Of a stretch of 64,000 nucleotides of DNA, positions 8,109 through 16,744 are shown piece by piece. Under the pieces are notes generated by a model. That model saw only the letters and a program-made list of their open reading frames with translations. It was not told where the DNA came from and searched no databases. Made by a program: the position numbers and the translations under genes. The stretch covers positions 1,387,501 to 1,451,500 of the forward strand of contig CP075895.1 of the NCBI GenBank assembly GCA_018604165.1, given 5' to 3'. Position 1 is the first letter of the stretch, and every line of letters begins with the position of its first letter. The stretch comes from Chitinophagaceae bacterium LGM1 (GTDB lineage: Bacteria > Bacteroidota > Bacteroidia > Chitinophagales > Chitinophagaceae).

Positions 8109-9050
8109 TTATTCCGCATCGGGAATGGTTAATAATGCCGCCTGCTTTGCCGCGGTTTGTTTATGTTTTCGGCGATAGCCGTAGTTTACGATATATACAC
8201 CACCCGCGATGGTGGCAAATGCCAATGCAGTGTACCAAGTGAGTTGTTCGTTGAGTACAAGATAGCCAAGCACTACGGCCACTAATGGGTTTACGTACGC
8301 ATACAGCGTAGTAATGCCAACAGGCAGTTCTTTCAGTGCGTACATATATAATGTATATGCCAGTACCGAACCGAAAATGACGAGATAAGCAAGATTCCAG
8401 ATGACTTTGGGTTGAAATAAATCTACATGGCTGTAATCATCTGCCAACAGGCTGCCTATAAATAAACCTATGCTGCCAAACATCAGTTGCAAGCCTGAGT
8501 TGAAGATGGGATTGGTAGTAGATACATGCTTCTTATTCAACACACTGCCAAGCGACCAACATGTAGTAGCAATAAACGTTGCTATGATGCCAAACAGGTA
8601 TTTACTATCTCCTATCAGCGCAAAATTGTCTTTAAATATCAGTACAATGCCTGCAAAACCAGTGAGCATGCCTAATATTATCAACCCGTTGATGCGCTCT
8701 TTGGTGAGGGCAATATTTATCAGCACAGCGTTCAGTGGCATCAGCCCGCATATCAGCGCTGCTACACCGCTTGGTATAAAACGTACACCCCACATCACCA
8801 ACCCGTTGCCTATGGTAATGAGCAGGAAGCCAATTTTTATTTGATGCAGTATATTTTTCTTTGACAAATCGGCTTTGCGGTTGATGGCTAAGGCAATGCC
8901 GAAGATGATAAGGGCAGAGATAATTTGCCTGATGGCTGCAAATAAGAAAGACGGAAACAACTGCACAACAATACGTCCCGACAAATATGTAGTACCCCAG
9001 ATGATACAGATATAGATAAGCGCAAGAATAGCTTTTGAGTGCCTCGACAT
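8109..9050 (-). CDS. EamA/DMT family transporter
   Basis: 313 residues with ten hydrophobic segments arranged as two EamA repeats (about 8-140 and 155-290), ending in a charged cytosolic tail (YRRKHKQTAAKQ). IIWGTTYLSGRIVVQ is the typical start of repeat 1. Family members usually export amino acids or other metabolites across the inner membrane. It is the first gene of the operon with ilvE and is divergent from a MocR-type regulator; DMT transporters next to MocR regulators are a recurrent arrangement, which suggests the regulator controls this promoter. Confidence 0.9.
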   Translation of the reverse strand: MSRHSKAILALIYICIIWGTTYLSGRIVVQLFPSFLFAAIRQIISALIIFGIALAINRKADLSKKNILHQIKIGFLLITIGNGLVMWGVRFIPSGVAALICGLMPLNAVLINIALTKERINGLIILGMLTGFAGIVLIFKDNFALIGDSKYLFGIIATFIATTCWSLGSVLNKKHVSTTNPIFNSGLQLMFGSIGLFIGSLLADDYSHVDLFQPKVIWNLAYLVIFGSVLAYTLYMYALKELPVGITTLYAYVNPLVAVVLGYLVLNEQLTWYTALAFATIAGGVYIVNYGYRRKHKQTAAKQAALLTIPDAE

Positions 9051-9066
9051 TGTGTGCGATGATTAA

Positions 9067-9083
9067 ATTGTTGTAAAACAACA
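9067..9083. promoter_or_regulatory. dyad in the divergent EamA / MocR intergenic region (possible operator)
   Basis: TGTTGT and ACAACA face each other across AAA, within a 119 bp intergenic region shared by the two divergent genes. A binding site for the MocR regulator is plausible but not shown. Confidence 0.35.
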
Positions 9084-9169
9084 TTGCAAAAATCTACAGA
9101 TTATTTGAAACAAAACAGATACAATTTTTGTAATTTCGACCATAACAGTTTTTTTAACACAGCTACTAT

Positions 9170-10612
9170 ATGAAGAAAACCATCAAAGGCAAAGACGGAC
9201 ATATATACCTGCACATAGCAGATGGTATAGAGCAGCAGATAATGGACAAAGTGCTGAATATAGGCGACAAGCTGCCATCAGTAAGGGTTTTGAGCGAACA
9301 GAACAGCGTGAGTGTAAGTACCATACTGCAAGCATATTATCACCTTGAGGGTAAGGGGTTGATAGAATCTCGCCCACAAAGCGGGTACTATGTGCGCTTC
9401 AACCCATCTCGGTTTCCGCAGCCTTTACAAAAAAGTAACCCGACCTTAACCATAAAAAACAAAAATGTAGAAGCCATCATCAGTGAGGTGTATGACGATT
9501 TTGTGATGCCCGGCATTGTAAAATTTTCGCTCAGTGTACCTGCCCCAGAAATATTACCACTTGCCAAACTGAACAAAGCAATGGTACAAGCCATGAGAGA
9601 TTTGCCTGCCAACGGCACATCTTACGAGTCTGTACAAGGCAATGCACTGCTACGCACACAAGTAGCAAGGTGGACGAGGCAATGGAACGGCAACCTGAAA
9701 GCTGAAGACCTTGTAACCACTGCCGGCTGCATGAATGCCATATCTTACTGCCTGATGGCTATAACCAAGCCCGGCGATACCATTGCGGTAGAAAGCCCTG
9801 TGTACTTTGGTACGCTACGCTTTGCCAAAAGCATCGGGTTGAAAGTGGTAGAACTACCCACGCACCCCGATACAGGTGTTGACCCCGACGATGTAAAACA
9901 TGCACTGCAAAAACACAATATTAAAGCGTGTTTTTTCGTAACCAATTTCAGCAACCCGCTGGGCTATACCATGCCCGACGAGCAGAAAGAGGCATTGGTA
10001 AAACTACTTTCCCGCCACGGTGTACCGCTGATAGAAGACGACCTGTATGGCGATGTGTATTTTGGTAAAACCCGCCCGCTATCTTGCAAGAGCTTTGATG
10101 AAGAGGGCAATGTATTATGGTGCAGTTCTGTATCTAAAACACTGGCACCGGGCTATAGAGTGGGTTGGGTAGCAGCAGGCAAATACACAGAAAAAGTAAA
10201 ACGCCTGAAACTATACCACAGCATCACCAGTGCTACGGCACAGCAGGCAGCTATTGCCAACTTTCTGGCTACGGGCAGGTACGAATACCACCTGCGCAAG
10301 CTAAGGCAAACACTCCATGCCAACAGCCTGCAATTCAGCCGAGCCATCGGCGAATATTTTCCTGACGGTACAAAGATGAGCAGCCCCAAGGGTGGCTTTA
10401 TACAATGGCTGGAATTGGATAAACGAATAGACACCTACGAACTGTACCGAGAAGCCATGCTGCATAAAATAAGCATAGCACCGGGCAGCATGTTTACCCT
10501 ACAAGACCGTTACCGAAATTGCCTGCGCCTTAGCTACGGTATGCAATGGACACCACAGGTAGAACGTGCCTTAAAGAAACTCGGTGGGTTGGCAAGACAG
10601 TTGATTAGTTAA
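9170..10612 (+). CDS. MocR-type transcriptional regulator (GntR wHTH + aminotransferase domain)
   Basis: 480 residues. A GntR winged helix occupies about 10-75 (GDKLPSVRVLSEQNSVSVST is the recognition region), and a fold-type I aminotransferase-like domain follows from about 115. The PLP lysine is Lys323 in SSVSKTLAPGYRVGW, with the ring-stacking and pyridine-nitrogen contacts in TNFSNPLG and IEDDLYGD. MocR proteins usually sense PLP or an amino-acid-PLP adduct rather than catalyse transamination. It is divergent from an EamA-ilvE operon, its most likely target together with its own promoter. Confidence 0.92.
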   Translation: MKKTIKGKDGHIYLHIADGIEQQIMDKVLNIGDKLPSVRVLSEQNSVSVSTILQAYYHLEGKGLIESRPQSGYYVRFNPSRFPQPLQKSNPTLTIKNKNVEAIISEVYDDFVMPGIVKFSLSVPAPEILPLAKLNKAMVQAMRDLPANGTSYESVQGNALLRTQVARWTRQWNGNLKAEDLVTTAGCMNAISYCLMAITKPGDTIAVESPVYFGTLRFAKSIGLKVVELPTHPDTGVDPDDVKHALQKHNIKACFFVTNFSNPLGYTMPDEQKEALVKLLSRHGVPLIEDDLYGDVYFGKTRPLSCKSFDEEGNVLWCSSVSKTLAPGYRVGWVAAGKYTEKVKRLKLYHSITSATAQQAAIANFLATGRYEYHLRKLRQTLHANSLQFSRAIGEYFPDGTKMSSPKGGFIQWLELDKRIDTYELYREAMLHKISIAPGSMFTLQDRYRNCLRLSYGMQWTPQVERALKKLGGLARQLIS

Positions 10613-10669
10613 TAATGAAAGACATTTATATAAGGTCTAGCATTAAAATCGCCACAAAATGAATAATCT

Positions 10670-11383
10670 TTACTTCCTTGCCGTTACTTCATAATGCCCG
10701 CCTTTCCAGCCTTTGTCTTCGCTTATATAGTTTTCTATATCGTAGTTTGTAAAGGGCGATGCGGTCATGAGGGTTTTTAGTTGTTGCAGTGTCAGGTAGT
10801 TGCTTTTCCAGCGTTCGTCCAGTACTTGTTTCACACGTTGCGGCATCATGGGGTAGGCTGTCTCTGCCAGTTTGCGTTTCAGGTTTTTGCGTGCATCAAG
10901 GTTTACAACGGTAGTAAACAGTACGCCTCCATCATTCAGCAATTGGTGCAGTTTTACCAGCATAGCAGGTGTTAGCGGTACATGCTCTCCTAATACGCCT
11001 ATGCAATAGATAAAGTCGAATTGTTGATTGCCAAAGTCATATTCGTAAACACTACCTGCTATCAGGCGTATATCGGGTATGTTCACCTCATTTTCTTTCA
11101 ATGGGTGGCGAGCCAGTTCCAGCATGTGTTCAGAAATATCTATGCCTGTAAGATGGGCAGTATTTTGCAGCGTATGGAAATATCTGCCTGTGCCGCAACC
11201 AACTTCAAGCACCGATATAGGCCTGCCGAATGATGCAGACAGCTTGCGTATGATGCCCCCAAAGTGCGGATAAGAAGGCTCGTTGATAAACTGCTCGTCG
11301 TATGCACGATAATTTTCGGAATATGCCTTGTTGTATAGGTTGATGGTTTTTTCTTCAGATGTTTTTAATTGCTGATTGTCCAT
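10670..11383 (-). CDS. class I SAM-dependent methyltransferase
   Basis: 237 residues. Motif I is VLEVGCGTGRYFHTL (about 58-72) and motif II/III is seen in TGIDISEHMLELA and FDFIYCIGVLGEHVP. The C-terminal half is helical and charged, with no second recognisable domain, so the substrate (small molecule, lipid or protein) cannot be inferred. Its start lies 74 bp downstream of the rpoD stop on the same strand, with a hairpin between, so it is probably transcribed separately. Confidence 0.85.
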   Translation of the reverse strand: MDNQQLKTSEEKTINLYNKAYSENYRAYDEQFINEPSYPHFGGIIRKLSASFGRPISVLEVGCGTGRYFHTLQNTAHLTGIDISEHMLELARHPLKENEVNIPDIRLIAGSVYEYDFGNQQFDFIYCIGVLGEHVPLTPAMLVKLHQLLNDGGVLFTTVVNLDARKNLKRKLAETAYPMMPQRVKQVLDERWKSNYLTLQQLKTLMTASPFTNYDIENYISEDKGWKGGHYEVTARK

Positions 11384-11394
11384 GGCTCTAAAAT

Positions 11395-11422
11395 AAGAAA
11401 CCGCAAGTAATAATACCTGCGG
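11395..11422 (-). terminator. hairpin terminator downstream of rpoD
   Basis: On the minus strand CCGCAGGTA and TACTTGCGG form a 9 bp stem with one mismatch around a 4-base loop, followed by TTTCTTATTTT. Confidence 0.6.
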
Positions 11423-11457
11423 CTCTGTTATGTTTAGTAAGTAATTAACATGGGGTA

Positions 11458-12315
11458 TTAACCCAAATATACTTTCAGCGCATTGCTGTAGCGTGCTTTT
11501 TGCAAACGCTTGATAGCACGTTCTTTTATCTGGCGGATGCGCTCTTTCGTCAGGTCGTATTTTTCACCTATTTCTTCAATGGTAGGACCATGGTCGCCTT
11601 CCAATCCGAAATATGCACCCAATATTTCTGCCTCGCGTGTGCTGAGCGATTTCAATATGCGCTTTATTTCATTGCGCAATGAATCTTTCATCACATCATC
11701 ATCTGTATCGTTAGCACCTTCAAGCAGGTCGCCCATTGCCACGTCTTCTGCCTCGTGTACCGGTGCGTCTAATGATGTATGGCGGGTATTGCTGGTGAAT
11801 ATGTTAGTGATTTCTGTTTCACTCATATCCAGTATCTCTGCCAATTCTTCGGTAGATGGCTCACGCTCGTTTTCCTGCTCAAAAGCGATGAATGCTTTGT
11901 TGGCTTTGTTGTATGTGCCTATCTTGTTTTGCGGCAAGCGCACCAAACGACCCTGCTCAGCCAATGCCTGCAATATAGATTGGCGTATCCACCATACGGC
12001 ATAAGAGATGAATTTGAAACCTTTGGTTTCGTCAAAGCGTTGTGCGGCTTTTATCAAACCGAGGTTACCCTCGTTGATAAGGTCGCTCAAAGACAAGCCC
12101 TGATGTTGGTATTGCTTAGCTACCGATACCACGAAACGCAAGTTGGCTTTTACCAGTTTTTCCAATGCGCGCTGGTCGCCCATGTGGATTTTCTGTGCAA
12201 GCGTAGTTTCCTCTTCAGGTGTAATCATCGAAATTTTGCTGATTTCCTGCAGGTACTTTTCAACAGCTTGAGAGTCGCGGTTGGTAATCTGGGTGGCAAT
12301 CTTTAACTGCCTCAT
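11458..12315 (-). CDS. rpoD: primary RNA polymerase sigma factor (RpoD/SigA, short Bacteroidota type)
   Basis: 285 residues, the short form typical of Bacteroidota without region 1.1. Region 1.2 starts at VEKYLQEISKISMITPEEE; region 2 contains LVKANLRFVVSVAKQYQHQG and FKFISYAVWWIRQSILQAL; region 3 spans about 130-200; region 4 ends with LTKERIRQIKERAIKRLQ, which recognises the -33 element. This sigma reads TTG/TAnnTTTG promoters, several of which are visible in this window. It is preceded by a 332 bp intergenic region and followed by a hairpin terminator, so it is probably monocistronic. Confidence 0.96.
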   Translation of the reverse strand: MRQLKIATQITNRDSQAVEKYLQEISKISMITPEEETTLAQKIHMGDQRALEKLVKANLRFVVSVAKQYQHQGLSLSDLINEGNLGLIKAAQRFDETKGFKFISYAVWWIRQSILQALAEQGRLVRLPQNKIGTYNKANKAFIAFEQENEREPSTEELAEILDMSETEITNIFTSNTRHTSLDAPVHEAEDVAMGDLLEGANDTDDDVMKDSLRNEIKRILKSLSTREAEILGAYFGLEGDHGPTIEEIGEKYDLTKERIRQIKERAIKRLQKARYSNALKVYLG

Positions 12316-12647
12316 AAAATATAAAATTTAATAATTAACTGTTCCGTATAAAGCGATGTGTATATAATAGACGATTGAACTGCCAAAAAAGTTTGATGGT
12401 TTCAACGTTTTCCTATAATTTTAGTATGCCGCAAATTCTGTTCCGTTTTATACCCTGTCTGCAATCAAATTGTCATAAAAACAAATACAATAACGCGAAA
12501 TCCGTTATCAGATTGTCTTTGCGGTAGTATGTTTTTTACTTATACCGCAATAGTTGAATGCATTGAGGAGTAGAAAAGGCAGATTTTGCACAAAGCTATA
12601 TCGCATCTGTCAAAAATGCTACCTTTGCGCCACATTTAACAAATGCT
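12316..12647. other. 332 bp divergent intergenic region between rpoD and the acyl-CoA dehydrogenase gene
   Basis: AT-rich and without a credible gene. It must hold the rpoD promoter and 5' leader (minus strand) and the promoter of the dehydrogenase (plus strand, TACCTTTG at 12620-12627). No clear -33/-7 pair for rpoD could be assigned; a TAGCTTTG on the minus strand at 12591-12598 lacks a properly spaced TTG. Confidence 0.6.
12620..12627 (+). promoter_or_regulatory. -7 element (TAnnTTTG) of the acyl-CoA dehydrogenase gene
   Basis: TACCTTTG matches the Bacteroidota -7 consensus exactly and lies 20 bp upstream of the ATG. The -33 TTG is not at a standard distance, so strength is uncertain. Confidence 0.6.
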
Positions 12648-13826
12648 ATGCAGAAAGACTTGTATCAACATCCGGATTACTACCTCGTTGATGAACTTTT
12701 GACAGACGAACACAAACTGATACGCGATACAGTACGCGCTTACGTAAAAAAAGAAATCAGCCCCATAATAGAGGACTATGCACAACGTGCCGAGTTTCCT
12801 AAGCAAATCATCAAGGGTTTGGGCGAAACAGGCTGTTTTGGTCCGTTTATACCCCAAAAATACGGTGGTGCAGGGCTCGACTATATCTCTTACGGCATTA
12901 TGATGCAGGAACTGGAGCGTGGCGATAGCGGCATCCGTTCTACAGCATCGGTGCAGGGCTCTTTGGTGATGTTCCCGATATATAAGTTTGGTACAGAGGA
13001 GCAGAAGATGAAATTCCTGCCCAAACTGGCAACAGGCGAAATGATGGGCTGCTTCGGGTTGACAGAACCCAATCATGGCTCTAACCCCGCTGGTATGCTT
13101 ACCAACTATAAAGATGCAGGCGACCATGTGATACTCAACGGCTCAAAGATGTGGATTTCAAATGCGCCATTTGCAGATGTGGCAGTGGTATGGGCAAAAG
13201 ACGAAACGGGTGAGATACGCGGATTGATAGTAGAGCGTGGTATGGAAGGCTTCAGCACACCGGAAACGCATGGCAAATGGTCGCTGAGGGCATCTGCAAC
13301 AGGCGAACTGGTGTTTGATAATGTAAAAGTACCTAAGGCAAATATATTCCCCGACATCAAAGGGTTGAAAGGACCGTTGACTTGCCTGTCGAGCGCACGC
13401 TACGGTATAGCCTGGGGTGCTTTGGGTTGTGCTATGGATTGCTATGATACGGCACTCCGTTATGCACAACAACGTGTACAGTTCGACCGTGCTATTGCAG
13501 GCTTTCAACTGACACAGAAGAAACTGGCAGAAATGATTACGGAAATAACCAAGAGCCAACTGATGAACTGGCGATTGGGTGTGCTGCGCGACCAAGACCG
13601 TGCAACACCGGCGCAAATATCTATGGCAAAACGCAACAGTTGCGATATAGCCCTCAAAGTATCGCGCGAGGCAAGGCAGATATTAGGTGGTATGGGCATA
13701 ACAGGCGAGTTCAGCATTATGCGCCACATGATGAATTTGGAATCTGTTGTTACCTACGAGGGTACACACGACATACACCTGCTGATAACGGGTATGGATG
13801 TAACAGGACTGAATGCGTTTAAGTAA
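12648..13826 (+). CDS. gcdH: acyl-CoA dehydrogenase, glutaryl-CoA dehydrogenase type
   Basis: 392 residues with the three-part acyl-CoA dehydrogenase fold. FAD/substrate motifs CFGLTEPNHGSNPAGM and MWISNAPFADVAVVWAKD are clear. The catalytic base is the Glu of VVTYEGTHDIH near the C-terminus, and GIRSTASVQGSLVM carries the Arg that in human GCDH binds the glutaryl carboxylate. These features favour oxidative decarboxylation of glutaryl-CoA to crotonyl-CoA (lysine/tryptophan degradation) over a straight-chain acyl-CoA dehydrogenase. No electron-transfer flavoprotein genes are nearby. Family is certain; the glutaryl specificity is inferred. Confidence 0.88.
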   Translation: MQKDLYQHPDYYLVDELLTDEHKLIRDTVRAYVKKEISPIIEDYAQRAEFPKQIIKGLGETGCFGPFIPQKYGGAGLDYISYGIMMQELERGDSGIRSTASVQGSLVMFPIYKFGTEEQKMKFLPKLATGEMMGCFGLTEPNHGSNPAGMLTNYKDAGDHVILNGSKMWISNAPFADVAVVWAKDETGEIRGLIVERGMEGFSTPETHGKWSLRASATGELVFDNVKVPKANIFPDIKGLKGPLTCLSSARYGIAWGALGCAMDCYDTALRYAQQRVQFDRAIAGFQLTQKKLAEMITEITKSQLMNWRLGVLRDQDRATPAQISMAKRNSCDIALKVSREARQILGGMGITGEFSIMRHMMNLESVVTYEGTHDIHLLITGMDVTGLNAFK

Positions 13827-13869
13827 GGGCTGTGATTGTTATGATGACTGTGATTAAATGATTATAATT

Positions 13870-13895
13870 AGCCAACCTATGGGTTGGCTTTTTTC
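13870..13895 (+). terminator. rho-independent terminator of the acyl-CoA dehydrogenase gene
   Basis: AGCCAACC (13870-13877) and GGTTGGCT (13882-13889) form a perfect 8 bp stem with a TATG loop, followed by TTTTTT. It overlaps the last codons of the convergent gene at 13877. Confidence 0.85.
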
Positions 13896-14311
13896 ATGCT
13901 TTTCAGCCATGCTTCCATTTGTTCTTTTTCATTGATGGATATGGCGGTTTCTATTTCCCACCTATTGTGTTTATTGGCTTTCAGTATATACTCATAGTCG
14001 CAATGGTAGAGTAGGGTATTGTCTGTATTGTAATAATGCCAACGTAGTTTTATATGTGCTATGTTGGTTGCCACTGCACGTTTGTGGCGTACATCTGCAA
14101 CAGCCATTGTTATACCAAACTGTTTGTAGAACCCGATGCCTTGATTGAATAACCCTTCCAACTTGCTGGCTTCGTTGAAAGTAGTTGTCTTTTCTGTAGA
14201 AAGAAACGTGCAGGGGATAGCAAAATGATGTGCCATGCCCTTGGTATCGAAATTGGTAATAGCTGCCGCGTATGTATCGAAATGCCCGTTGATAAGCTGA
14301 AATAATTCCAT
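13877..14311 (-). CDS. NTF2-like / SnoaL-type protein
   Basis: 144 residues without a signal peptide. The pattern FDTYAAAITNFDTKGMAHHF, a beta-rich middle (KLRWHYYNTDNTLLYHCDYEY) and the closing WEIETAISINE fit the NTF2-like cone fold of ketosteroid isomerase and SnoaL proteins. Family members bind small hydrophobic ligands or act as isomerases or hydrolases; nothing in the sequence fixes the ligand. It is a single gene between two convergent or tandem units. The last five codons form part of the terminator for the convergent dehydrogenase gene. Confidence 0.7.
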   Translation of the reverse strand: MELFQLINGHFDTYAAAITNFDTKGMAHHFAIPCTFLSTEKTTTFNEASKLEGLFNQGIGFYKQFGITMAVADVRHKRAVATNIAHIKLRWHYYNTDNTLLYHCDYEYILKANKHNRWEIETAISINEKEQMEAWLKSMKKANP

Positions 14312-14365
14312 TGTGCCGTATGTAACGATGCAAAATTACGGTACTGACCATTCAGAAATCAGATA

Positions 14366-15634
14366 TTATTTATTTGCTTTTTTATGCCCCATCTTATATC
14401 CCCATATAGCAAAGAACAGTATGAACAGATAGCAGGGTATCATCATCCAATATGCAGCACGATTGCCTGAAATGTCCACATGCCAACCGTACAGTAATGG
14501 TAGTATAGCACCACCTGCTATACCCATTATCAGCAGTGCAGAACCTGTTTTAGTAAACTTGCCTAAACCTTTTAGCGACATAGGCCAGATGGCAGGCCAC
14601 ATAATAGCATGTGCAAACCCAAGTGATGCAAGAAAATAAACAGATGTTTTACCTGTTGTAGTGAGTACACCGATAGTAAGCATAATACCAAGAACAGCAC
14701 ATATACGCAAAAATGTTTCTTGTGATATAAAGCGGGGTGTAAGAATGATACCTGCTACATAACCTGCTACCATACAACCCAGCGTAAAGGATGTAAACCA
14801 TTTAGCATCGTCAATAGGTATGTTCATAGATGTACCGTAGCTGATGATGGAGTCGCCCGCTATTACTTCTACACCTACATAAAAGAAAATTGCCAATGCA
14901 CCCAACAGCAAGTATGTATGATGCCATATACTGGGGTGGGTAGATGTATCTGTATCAGGATTTTCTTCTTCGTCATTCACATCGGGTAATGGGGATACGC
15001 GTATTAATAGTGCCAATACCACTAAAACAATAGTAAGTACCACATACGGATTGATGATGCGTTGTGCCAATTCATTCAGTAGTTGTTCTTTAGCTGCAAC
15101 ATCAGTAACGGCTTTCACCTGTTCGTTAATACCATCTATACCTTTCAGCAATATACCCGCCATATACGCAGGCAATATCATACCCGCTGCTTTATTGGCA
15201 ATACCCATCATACTGATGCGGCTTGCAGCACTTTCTGCGGGTCCTAATATGGTTACATAAGGGTTAACAGCTGTTTGTAATATCGCTAAACCCAAACCCT
15301 CGGTAAATAAACCTGCCAGAAAGAAGTAGTAATTGCGTTGCATAGCAGCAGGTATAAACATTACTGCACCAACAGCCATTATAAGCAAACCGAGGCTCAT
15401 ACCTTTTTTAAAACCTGTCTTGCGTAATATGGCAGAAGATGGGAGTGCCATTACGAAATAAGATATGAAGAATGCAAATGTTACAAAGTAAGACTGGAAG
15501 TTATTGAGCTGGCAAACCGCTTTCAGAAATGGTATGAGTGTGCCATTCAGCCATGTTATAAAGCCGAATATGAAGTATAAAAAGCCTACCAGTATCAGCG
15601 ATGTGGTATATGATTGTTTTTTCTCTACCTGCAT
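14366..15634 (-). CDS. sugar MFS permease (FucP/GluP family)
   Basis: 422 residues with twelve hydrophobic segments in two six-helix halves separated by an acidic loop (NDEEENPDTDTSTHPS, about 210-225). The opening FLYFIFGFITWLNGTLIPFLK and the helix 4 region LGLAILQTAVNPYVTILGP are signatures of the fucose/glucose-galactose:H+ symporters. It is divergent from a ROK-family sugar kinase, so the pair probably imports and phosphorylates a hexose such as glucose or N-acetylglucosamine. The exact sugar cannot be read from the sequence. Confidence 0.9.
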   Translation of the reverse strand: MQVEKKQSYTTSLILVGFLYFIFGFITWLNGTLIPFLKAVCQLNNFQSYFVTFAFFISYFVMALPSSAILRKTGFKKGMSLGLLIMAVGAVMFIPAAMQRNYYFFLAGLFTEGLGLAILQTAVNPYVTILGPAESAASRISMMGIANKAAGMILPAYMAGILLKGIDGINEQVKAVTDVAAKEQLLNELAQRIINPYVVLTIVLVVLALLIRVSPLPDVNDEEENPDTDTSTHPSIWHHTYLLLGALAIFFYVGVEVIAGDSIISYGTSMNIPIDDAKWFTSFTLGCMVAGYVAGIILTPRFISQETFLRICAVLGIMLTIGVLTTTGKTSVYFLASLGFAHAIMWPAIWPMSLKGLGKFTKTGSALLIMGIAGGAILPLLYGWHVDISGNRAAYWMMIPCYLFILFFAIWGYKMGHKKANK

Positions 15635-15739
15635 TTTCTGTTGTTATTCAACTAATATATACCGCAAATTGCTAAAAACTAAATCCTAAACTTTTTATTT
15701 TAGGGGTTTAATTCATATTGAATACATACAATCAACAAG

Positions 15740-16684
15740 ATGGAGCAACAACCACTGGCACTGGGCATTGATATAGGGGGTACCAATACGGCCTTTGGTA
15801 TTGTTGACAGGCGAGGGCAGATATTGGCTAAAGGCAATATGCCTACCAAAGGGTACAGCACCGCCGCGCTTTATGTAAAGGCATTAGCTAAAGAGATAAC
15901 ACCGCTCATCAAAAAAGTGAAACGCCAGCATATAACAGGTATAGGCGTGGGTGCACCTAACGGTAATTTTTATACAGGTGAGATAGTGAATGCTGCCAAC
16001 TTGGAATGGTATGGTAAGATACCCATTGCCGATATGCTGAGTGATGCATTTGGCTTACCGGTGCGCATTACCAACGATGCCAATGCGGCTGCTATAGGCG
16101 AGATGCAATACGGTGTGGCACGTGGCATGAAAGACTTCATCATGATAACGCTGGGTACGGGTGTGGGTAGTGGTATAGTAGCCAACGGACAGTTGGTGTA
16201 CGGGCATGATGGCTTTGCAGGCGAAGTAGGGCATATAATAGCCGTGCGCGATGGCAGGGAGTGTGGTTGTGGCAGAATGGGTTGCCTTGAAAAATATTGC
16301 TCTGCACCGGGTGTTGCTTACACGGCAGAGAAGTGGCTGGATGTACGCACCGACAAAAGCCTGCTGCGCGACTTTAAAGGCAAGATAACATCTAAGACTG
16401 TTTATGATGTAGCTCTGACTGGTGATAAATTGGCATTAGACGTGTTTGACTATACGGGTATGTTGCTTGGGCAAACACTGGCAGATGTAGCTGCCATTAC
16501 ATCTCCACAGGCTATTGTGTTTTTTGGTGGCTTGGCAAAGGCAGGCGATGTATTACTAAAACCAGTAAAGAAGTATCTTGAAAACAATCTGCTGCATATA
16601 TACAAGGGCAAGATAGAGATACTGCAATCTGCACTGCCTGATACGGATGCTGCTATATTAGGTGCAAGTGCTTTGGTGTGGTAG
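15740..16684 (+). CDS. ROK family sugar kinase (glucokinase-like)
   Basis: 314 residues. The ATP phosphate motif DIGGTNTAFGIVD is at about 10-22, the second phosphate segment LGTGVGSGIV at about 138-147, and the ROK zinc motif GHIIAVRDGRECGCGRMGC, with its His and three Cys ligands, at about 167-185. A catalytic Asp lies in ITNDANAAAIGE. No DNA-binding domain is attached, so it is a kinase rather than a ROK repressor. It is divergent from an MFS sugar permease across 105 bp, which suggests a hexose uptake and phosphorylation pair. Glucose is the likeliest substrate. Confidence 0.9.
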   Translation: MEQQPLALGIDIGGTNTAFGIVDRRGQILAKGNMPTKGYSTAALYVKALAKEITPLIKKVKRQHITGIGVGAPNGNFYTGEIVNAANLEWYGKIPIADMLSDAFGLPVRITNDANAAAIGEMQYGVARGMKDFIMITLGTGVGSGIVANGQLVYGHDGFAGEVGHIIAVRDGRECGCGRMGCLEKYCSAPGVAYTAEKWLDVRTDKSLLRDFKGKITSKTVYDVALTGDKLALDVFDYTGMLLGQTLADVAAITSPQAIVFFGGLAKAGDVLLKPVKKYLENNLLHIYKGKIEILQSALPDTDAAILGASALVW

Positions 16685-16696
16685 TATAATATGAAA

Positions 16697-16716
16697 GGGC
16701 TCCACGAGGGAGCCCC
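16697..16716. terminator. hairpin terminator between convergent ROK kinase and DUF6600 genes
   Basis: GGGCTCC (16697-16703) pairs with GGAGCCC (16709-16715). The U-tract is weak on both strands. Confidence 0.55.
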
Positions 16717-16744
16717 ATTCACCATTAACCAACAAACCAACTAT

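Noticed and set aside
12591-12598. TAGCTTTG on the minus strand as rpoD promoter
   Set aside because: There is no TTG at 17-23 bp upstream, and it lies 276 bp from the start codon; not enough to claim a promoter.
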